Below, in pieces: positions 5,091-8,179 of a stretch of DNA of 8,179 nucleotides. Position numbers and translations under genes: made by a program. The notes beneath the pieces were generated by a model that saw nothing but the letters and a program-made list of their open reading frames with translations, did not search any database and was not told the DNA's origin. The DNA comes from JAJBWD01 sp041670885 (GTDB taxonomy: Bacteria > Bacillota > Clostridia > Clostridiales > Clostridiaceae), in NCBI GenBank assembly GCA_041670885.1, contig JBAXYJ010000129.1, forward strand, positions 1 to 8,179, given 5' to 3'. Every line of letters begins with the position of its first letter. Positions within the stretch are counted from its first letter, which is position 1.

Positions 5091-6530
5091 TTACTTTATT
5101 ATCATCATGTCTTTAATCTCAGATATAGTGAAAATCTTAAGACCAAATACCAGGCATCCATAAGCTGCAGCTCCCAGTGCTGCCAAATAAACTGCATTAA
5201 GTGTAACGGCTTTTAATATTATAATAACTGACGCCATAACTGCTGTACTTATCAGAATCTTTAGTATGTATTTATTTTCATACTTTATCTTCATCTTTTT
5301 CCTGCTGTAATGCTTCATCATGGTATAATTTATAATCTCGCTTATAAGAGTATTAAAGGCCGCTCCTTCTATACCGAAGAAAGGTATGATAATAAGGTTT
5401 GATACTATATTATAAAAAGCCGAAATCATCACAGATTTCATATACTTTTTCTGAAGGCCCCAGGAATTAAGCTCATAGCCGTATATTTCCCTTACAAAAA
5501 GAAGGGAGGTATAAAGCATAAGTATCATAAAAGTATTACCGGCTTTGGCATACTCCTTCCCGTAGATTGTGATCATGGCTTGGTTTTTAAGTATTATGCT
5601 GCCTGCTGCCAGCGGAACTGAGATAGTGATAATAAGCTTTCTCAGCTTATTTATTATTTTGCTTAGAAGCTGACTTTTTCCTTCGTTAAAGCTCTTAATA
5701 ATTATGGGATAAAGAGGAATGTATATAAAACCAATACAGAGTATCAAAGCACTGGCAATCCTATATACTGAGTTATAAAGGCCTACATAATAATCACCCT
5801 TTAATATCTCAAGTAAAATTGTATCCATGTTTAAATTGATAAGGGCAAATAGTCCGTTAAAATAAAAGGGCCAGGAATTACCCAGGAAATATTTTGCTTC
5901 CTTCTTACTTACAGAAAAGTTAAAGCCTAATTTATATTTCTTTAAATATACCCTTAGCAGATAAACGCTGGCAATAGCCGTACCTATGGTAAGTGAAATC
6001 GGAACTATGTAAATAGAGTCATATATATTAAAATACAAAACTATAATCAGAAGTATTGAATAAACTAAATTTTTTATTATTACAGATATAGAATTATATT
6101 TCATCTGCTGGAGTCCGCTGAAAACCCAGTCCAGGTAAAAGGATGCTGCAAGCAGAGTAAGTCCGTTTATTATTATCATCATCTTATAAACAATATTCCG
6201 CCTGATAAGAAGCGTTACGATAATAAGCAGCAGAAACACTATAACTGATATAATGATTCTTAAGCTTAAAATATTATCTACTGTCTTTTTCATGGATTTA
6301 AATTTTTTATTTACTTCAATTAACCCTAAGCCCGGAAGTCCCATGCAGGATGCGGCATAAAAATAAGTTACCAATATGTTTGTAAAGTTTATTATCCCAA
6401 AATCTGCAGGCCCGAATTTTCTTGCCATATATATAGTAACCAGGAAATTCATAAGCTGAGCGAAAACATTACCAAAGGTAACATAAAAAAAGTTTTTAAA
6501 AAATAGAGAAAATTTTATTGTCTTCTTCAT
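5091..6530 (-). CDS. Wzx-like polysaccharide flippase (MOP/PST superfamily)
   Basis: Predicted to move the undecaprenyl-linked repeat unit from the inner to the outer membrane face. From ATG at 6530 it has 479 residues and is hydrophobic throughout, with about 12 to 14 membrane segments (for example near 14-35, 45-65, 90-109, 112-133, 150-168, 172-193, 222-243, 256-278, 299-315, 333-350, 365-385, 422-440, 444-466). Family-typical stretches are RKFGPADFGIINF (37-49), LDWVFSGLQQMKY (133-145), SWGLQKKY (356-363) and IIPFFGIEGAAFNTLISE (381-398). The frame extends upstream to an ATG at 6590, but a TATACT -10 box lies at 6586-6581, inside that extension, so the start at 6530 is preferred. Its ribosome site is poor: the nearest match, AAGGTG, is about 13 bases away. 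Which lipid-linked sugar it carries is unknown. Confidence 0.9.
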   Translation of the reverse strand: MKKTIKFSLFFKNFFYVTFGNVFAQLMNFLVTIYMARKFGPADFGIINFTNILVTYFYAASCMGLPGLGLIEVNKKFKSMKKTVDNILSLRIIISVIVFLLLIIVTLLIRRNIVYKMMIIINGLTLLAASFYLDWVFSGLQQMKYNSISVIIKNLVYSILLIIVLYFNIYDSIYIVPISLTIGTAIASVYLLRVYLKKYKLGFNFSVSKKEAKYFLGNSWPFYFNGLFALINLNMDTILLEILKGDYYVGLYNSVYRIASALILCIGFIYIPLYPIIIKSFNEGKSQLLSKIINKLRKLIITISVPLAAGSIILKNQAMITIYGKEYAKAGNTFMILMLYTSLLFVREIYGYELNSWGLQKKYMKSVMISAFYNIVSNLIIIPFFGIEGAAFNTLISEIINYTMMKHYSRKKMKIKYENKYILKILISTAVMASVIIILKAVTLNAVYLAALGAAAYGCLVFGLKIFTISEIKDMMIIK

Positions 6531-6580
6531 AATTAATTTACTGCACCTTTTCTTTAAAATATGTAAATTTATATACAAAC

Positions 6581-6609
6581 AGTATATCATAACTATCCAG
6601 CAATGTTTA
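6581..6609 (-). promoter_or_regulatory. promoter of the flippase gene
   Basis: On the minus strand, -35 TAAACA (6609-6604) and -10 TATACT (6586-6581) are 17 bases apart. The start of transcription near 6574 would leave about 44 untranslated bases before the ATG at 6530. The -35 box overlaps that of the divergent LCP promoter. An inverted repeat, ATATAC and GTATAT with a 5-base centre (6571-6587), covers the -10 box. Confidence 0.5.
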
Positions 6610-6634
6610 CATATTGATAATATTGTAATATTAT
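6606..6634 (+). promoter_or_regulatory. promoter of the first LCP gene
   Basis: -35 TTTACA (6606-6611) and -10 TATTAT (6629-6634) are separated by 17 bases; each box matches the sigma-A consensus at five of six positions. Transcription would start near 6641, about 29 bases before the ATG, with the ribosome site GGGAGG (6659-6664) in between. Confidence 0.6.
6617..6634. promoter_or_regulatory. inverted repeat over the LCP promoter, possible operator
   Basis: Perfect 8-base arms, ATAATATT and AATATTAT, flank a GT centre. The repeat covers half of the spacer and the whole -10 box of the LCP promoter, where a bound repressor would block RNA polymerase. In DNA this A+T-rich such a palindrome may also arise by chance. 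Confidence 0.35.
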
Positions 6635-6669
6635 ATGCTTATATGTAATTTTACAAATGGGAGGTTAAC

Positions 6670-7665
6670 ATGTTTAAAAAGCATAAAAAGTTAAAAATTT
6701 CAGTTACTATATTTTTGATACTTGTTTTAGTTTTATCCTCAGCAGCTTATTTTATAATAAACGGCAGGCTTTCAAAACTAAATTATAAAACAATAGACAA
6801 GTCAGCCAAAGCAATCGGCATAGATGAAAAAACTTATACCAAAGACAGTGAGCTGGATAAAAATTTTATAAATATCCTGCTGCTGGGAGTTGATACAAGA
6901 GATGAATCCAAGGAAAAAGGAAGGTCTGATTCTAATATAATTCTGACTATAGATAAAAAGCATAAAAAAATTAAAATGACTTCCATACTAAGGGATACTA
7001 TTATGACTATGACAGGACATGGGACTATGGAAGGCTTAAATCAGGACAGAATGGGACATGCCTATGCCTATGGGGGAGCTCCACTGGCCATAAAAACTGT
7101 TAATGAGAATTTTAATCTTAACATAAAAAACTACGTCAAAGTTGATTTCTTTGGGCTTATAAAGATAATCGACTACATGGGTGGTGTAGATTTAAAAATC
7201 AGCGATGCAGAAATAAAGGTTGCAAATGGCTATGTTAAAGAAATGTCGAGTCTCTTAAAAGTAAAACCGGATTATTTTACAAAATCAGGTACTCAGCATT
7301 TAAACGGTATTCAGGCTGTTGCATATTCTAGGATCAGATATGTGGGAAATGGTGACTATGGACGAACAGACAGGCAGAGGGAAGTACTGAATCTATTATT
7401 TAAAAAAGTATCCCGGAAATCCCTGCTGGAATTACCATCAATTGGTGACAATATACTTCCAAATATAGAAACAAGCCTAAGTAAAAATGAAATTATGGAT
7501 ATAGCAGTTTATGTTTTGAAAAACGGAATAAGAAGCACATCTCAATTAAGGCTGCCTACAGCCCAAAAATCCATTTATGTAAATAATACTTATTTTGTGG
7601 CTATAGATAAAACAAGTGACACAGAAAAGCTTCACGATTTTATATTTGAAGGAGAAGATAAATAA
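6670..7665 (+). CDS. LytR-CpsA-Psr (LCP) family cell-wall polymer ligase
   Basis: LCP enzymes transfer undecaprenyl-pyrophosphate-linked polymers to peptidoglycan outside the membrane. The 331-residue protein has a short basic N-terminus, one membrane anchor (about 9-31) and an extracellular LCP domain: NILLLGVDTRD (68-78, Asp75, Arg77), GRSDSNIILTID (84-95, Arg85, Asp87), SILRDT (105-110, Arg108, Asp109), HAYAYGGAPLA (130-140), YVKVDFFG (155-162), MGGVDL (170-175) and SRIRYVGNGDYGRTDRQREVL (220-240). These include the Asp and Arg residues expected to bind pyrophosphate and magnesium. The loop before HAYAYGG is six residues longer than in the next gene and lacks the usual K-I-N/T. GGGAGG lies 5 bases before ATG. 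Being next to an export and initiation cluster suggests it attaches this polymer, but LCP proteins can also serve teichoic acids. The old label of transcriptional attenuator is not supported. Confidence 0.95.
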   Translation: MFKKHKKLKISVTIFLILVLVLSSAAYFIINGRLSKLNYKTIDKSAKAIGIDEKTYTKDSELDKNFINILLLGVDTRDESKEKGRSDSNIILTIDKKHKKIKMTSILRDTIMTMTGHGTMEGLNQDRMGHAYAYGGAPLAIKTVNENFNLNIKNYVKVDFFGLIKIIDYMGGVDLKISDAEIKVANGYVKEMSSLLKVKPDYFTKSGTQHLNGIQAVAYSRIRYVGNGDYGRTDRQREVLNLLFKKVSRKSLLELPSIGDNILPNIETSLSKNEIMDIAVYVLKNGIRSTSQLRLPTAQKSIYVNNTYFVAIDKTSDTEKLHDFIFEGEDK

Positions 7666-7682
7666 TCATAAATTTATCTTCT
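7653..7682 (+). terminator. hairpin overlapping the stop codon of the first LCP gene
   Basis: Perfect 11-base arms AGAAGATAAAT and ATTTATCTTCT enclose an 8-base loop; the TAA stop (7663-7665) lies at the stem-loop junction. No T-run follows, so it is not a standard intrinsic terminator. It may protect the mRNA end or weaken read-through into the next gene. Confidence 0.35.
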
Positions 7683-7692
7683 GATGCATAAT

Positions 7693-7724
7693 TTGTAGAA
7701 AAAAAGGTACTACCGGTGTATAAT
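7693..7724 (+). promoter_or_regulatory. possible promoter of the second LCP gene
   Basis: A perfect -10 TATAAT lies at 7719-7724. The only -35-like hexamer is TTGTAG (7693-7698) with a 20-base spacer, which is too long for a strong sigma-A promoter. It may be weak or activator-dependent. The second LCP gene may instead be read from the first promoter through the 83-base gap. Confidence 0.35.
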
Positions 7725-7748
7725 ATCTTGAAGAAGAGGAGGTTATAT

Positions 7749-8179
7749 ATGAAAAACAGGAAGAAAATGTCGAAAAAGGTTAGAATAATATTGTCAGTTT
7801 TATCTTTATTCTTATGTATTGCAATAGCTTCAGGAATATATATCTATAATGAATTAAACAAAGTAACAACAGTCAGTATACCGGAAACAAACCAAGATTT
7901 AGGAATAAAAGAAGAAGCAGTAAAGGAAACAGCAAAAAATGTAACAAATATAGCCCTGTTTGGAGTAGACAGCAGAGATACAGGCAGTGACACAGGCTCC
8001 AGATCAGATTCAATAATGATTTTATCCATAGATGAAGCCCACAGCAAGGTTAAGGTAACTTCAATCATGAGAGATACTTATGTGGAAGTAGAAGGCCACG
8101 GAATGACAAAAATAACTCATGCATATGCTTATGGAGGACCGGCTCTTGCTATTAAAACAATCAATCAAAATTTAGATAT
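7749..8179 (+). CDS. second LytR-CpsA-Psr family protein, N-terminal 143 residues (cut by window edge)
   Basis: My translation from ATG at 7749 is open to the window edge. It shows a basic N-terminus, a membrane anchor (about 12-33), a linker rich in Glu, Lys and Thr, then the start of an LCP domain: NIALFGVDSRD (67-77, Asp74, Arg76), GSRSDSIMILSID (83-95, Arg85, Asp87), TSIMRDTYVEVEGHGMTKITHAYAYGG (104-130, Arg108, Asp109, His124) and PALAIKTINQNLD. It is clearly a paralogue of the preceding gene but keeps the usual short loop before HAYAYGG. AGAGGAGG (7735-7742) lies 6 bases before ATG, an excellent ribosome site. Likely role: ligation of undecaprenyl-linked polymer to the cell wall. Its C-terminal part, and whether it is intact, cannot be judged here. 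Confidence 0.93.
   Translation, partial: MKNRKKMSKKVRIILSVLSLFLCIAIASGIYIYNELNKVTTVSIPETNQDLGIKEEAVKETAKNVTNIALFGVDSRDTGSDTGSRSDSIMILSIDEAHSKVKVTSIMRDTYVEVEGHGMTKITHAYAYGGPALAIKTINQNLD

Noticed and set aside
6531..6590. Upstream extension of the flippase to an ATG at 6590
   Set aside because: It would start upstream of the likely -10 box, has only a weak ribosome site, and adds 20 residues not typical of the family. The chosen start also has a poor ribosome site, so some doubt remains.
7844..8068. Minus-strand open frame of 74 codons at the right end
   Set aside because: Antisense to the second LCP gene, whose open frame, ribosome site and LCP motifs are clear on the plus strand.

Overview
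This window is part of a surface or exopolysaccharide biosynthesis locus. The DNA is strongly A+T-rich, ribosome binding sites are of the GGAGG type, and the tyrosine-kinase module is the split kind (separate membrane adaptor, kinase and PHP-type phosphatase). Together with two LytR-CpsA-Psr proteins this points to a low-GC Gram-positive (Bacillota), most likely a clostridial relative. That placement is by eye, not from a database search.

Layout. The minus strand carries a Wzx-like flippase (5091-6530), then a 389-base AT-rich gap. A compact six-gene run follows, read leftwards from a promoter near 4732-4760: a CpsC/Wzz-type chain-length protein, a CpsD-type tyrosine kinase, a CpsB-type tyrosine phosphatase, an initiating sugar-phosphate transferase, a mannose-1-phosphate guanylyltransferase, and the start of GDP-mannose 4,6-dehydratase, which runs off the left edge. 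Genes in this run are tightly packed: a 2-base gap, a 4-base overlap, and gaps of 66, 12 and 30 bases. The plus strand carries two consecutive LytR-CpsA-Psr genes (6670-7665 and 7749 to the right edge), divergent from the flippase. The flippase and the first LCP gene are driven by divergent promoters whose -35 boxes overlap.

How the genes fit together. The phosphotransferase loads the first sugar phosphate onto undecaprenyl phosphate. ManC and Gmd make GDP-mannose and GDP-4-keto-6-deoxymannose, which implies mannose or a derived 6-deoxyhexose (fucose, rhamnose or similar) in the repeat unit. The flippase exports the lipid-linked unit, CpsC/CpsD/CpsB control polymerisation by tyrosine phosphorylation, and LCP proteins would ligate the finished polymer to the cell wall. 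Glycosyltransferases, the polymerase and the enzyme after Gmd are not in the window and probably lie to the left.

I see no mobile elements, tRNA/rRNA genes or CRISPR arrays. I found no clearly new biological system. The points most worth checking are a possible -1 slippage route joining the kinase to the phosphatase, the overlapping divergent promoters with inverted repeats, and small repeat-based features.
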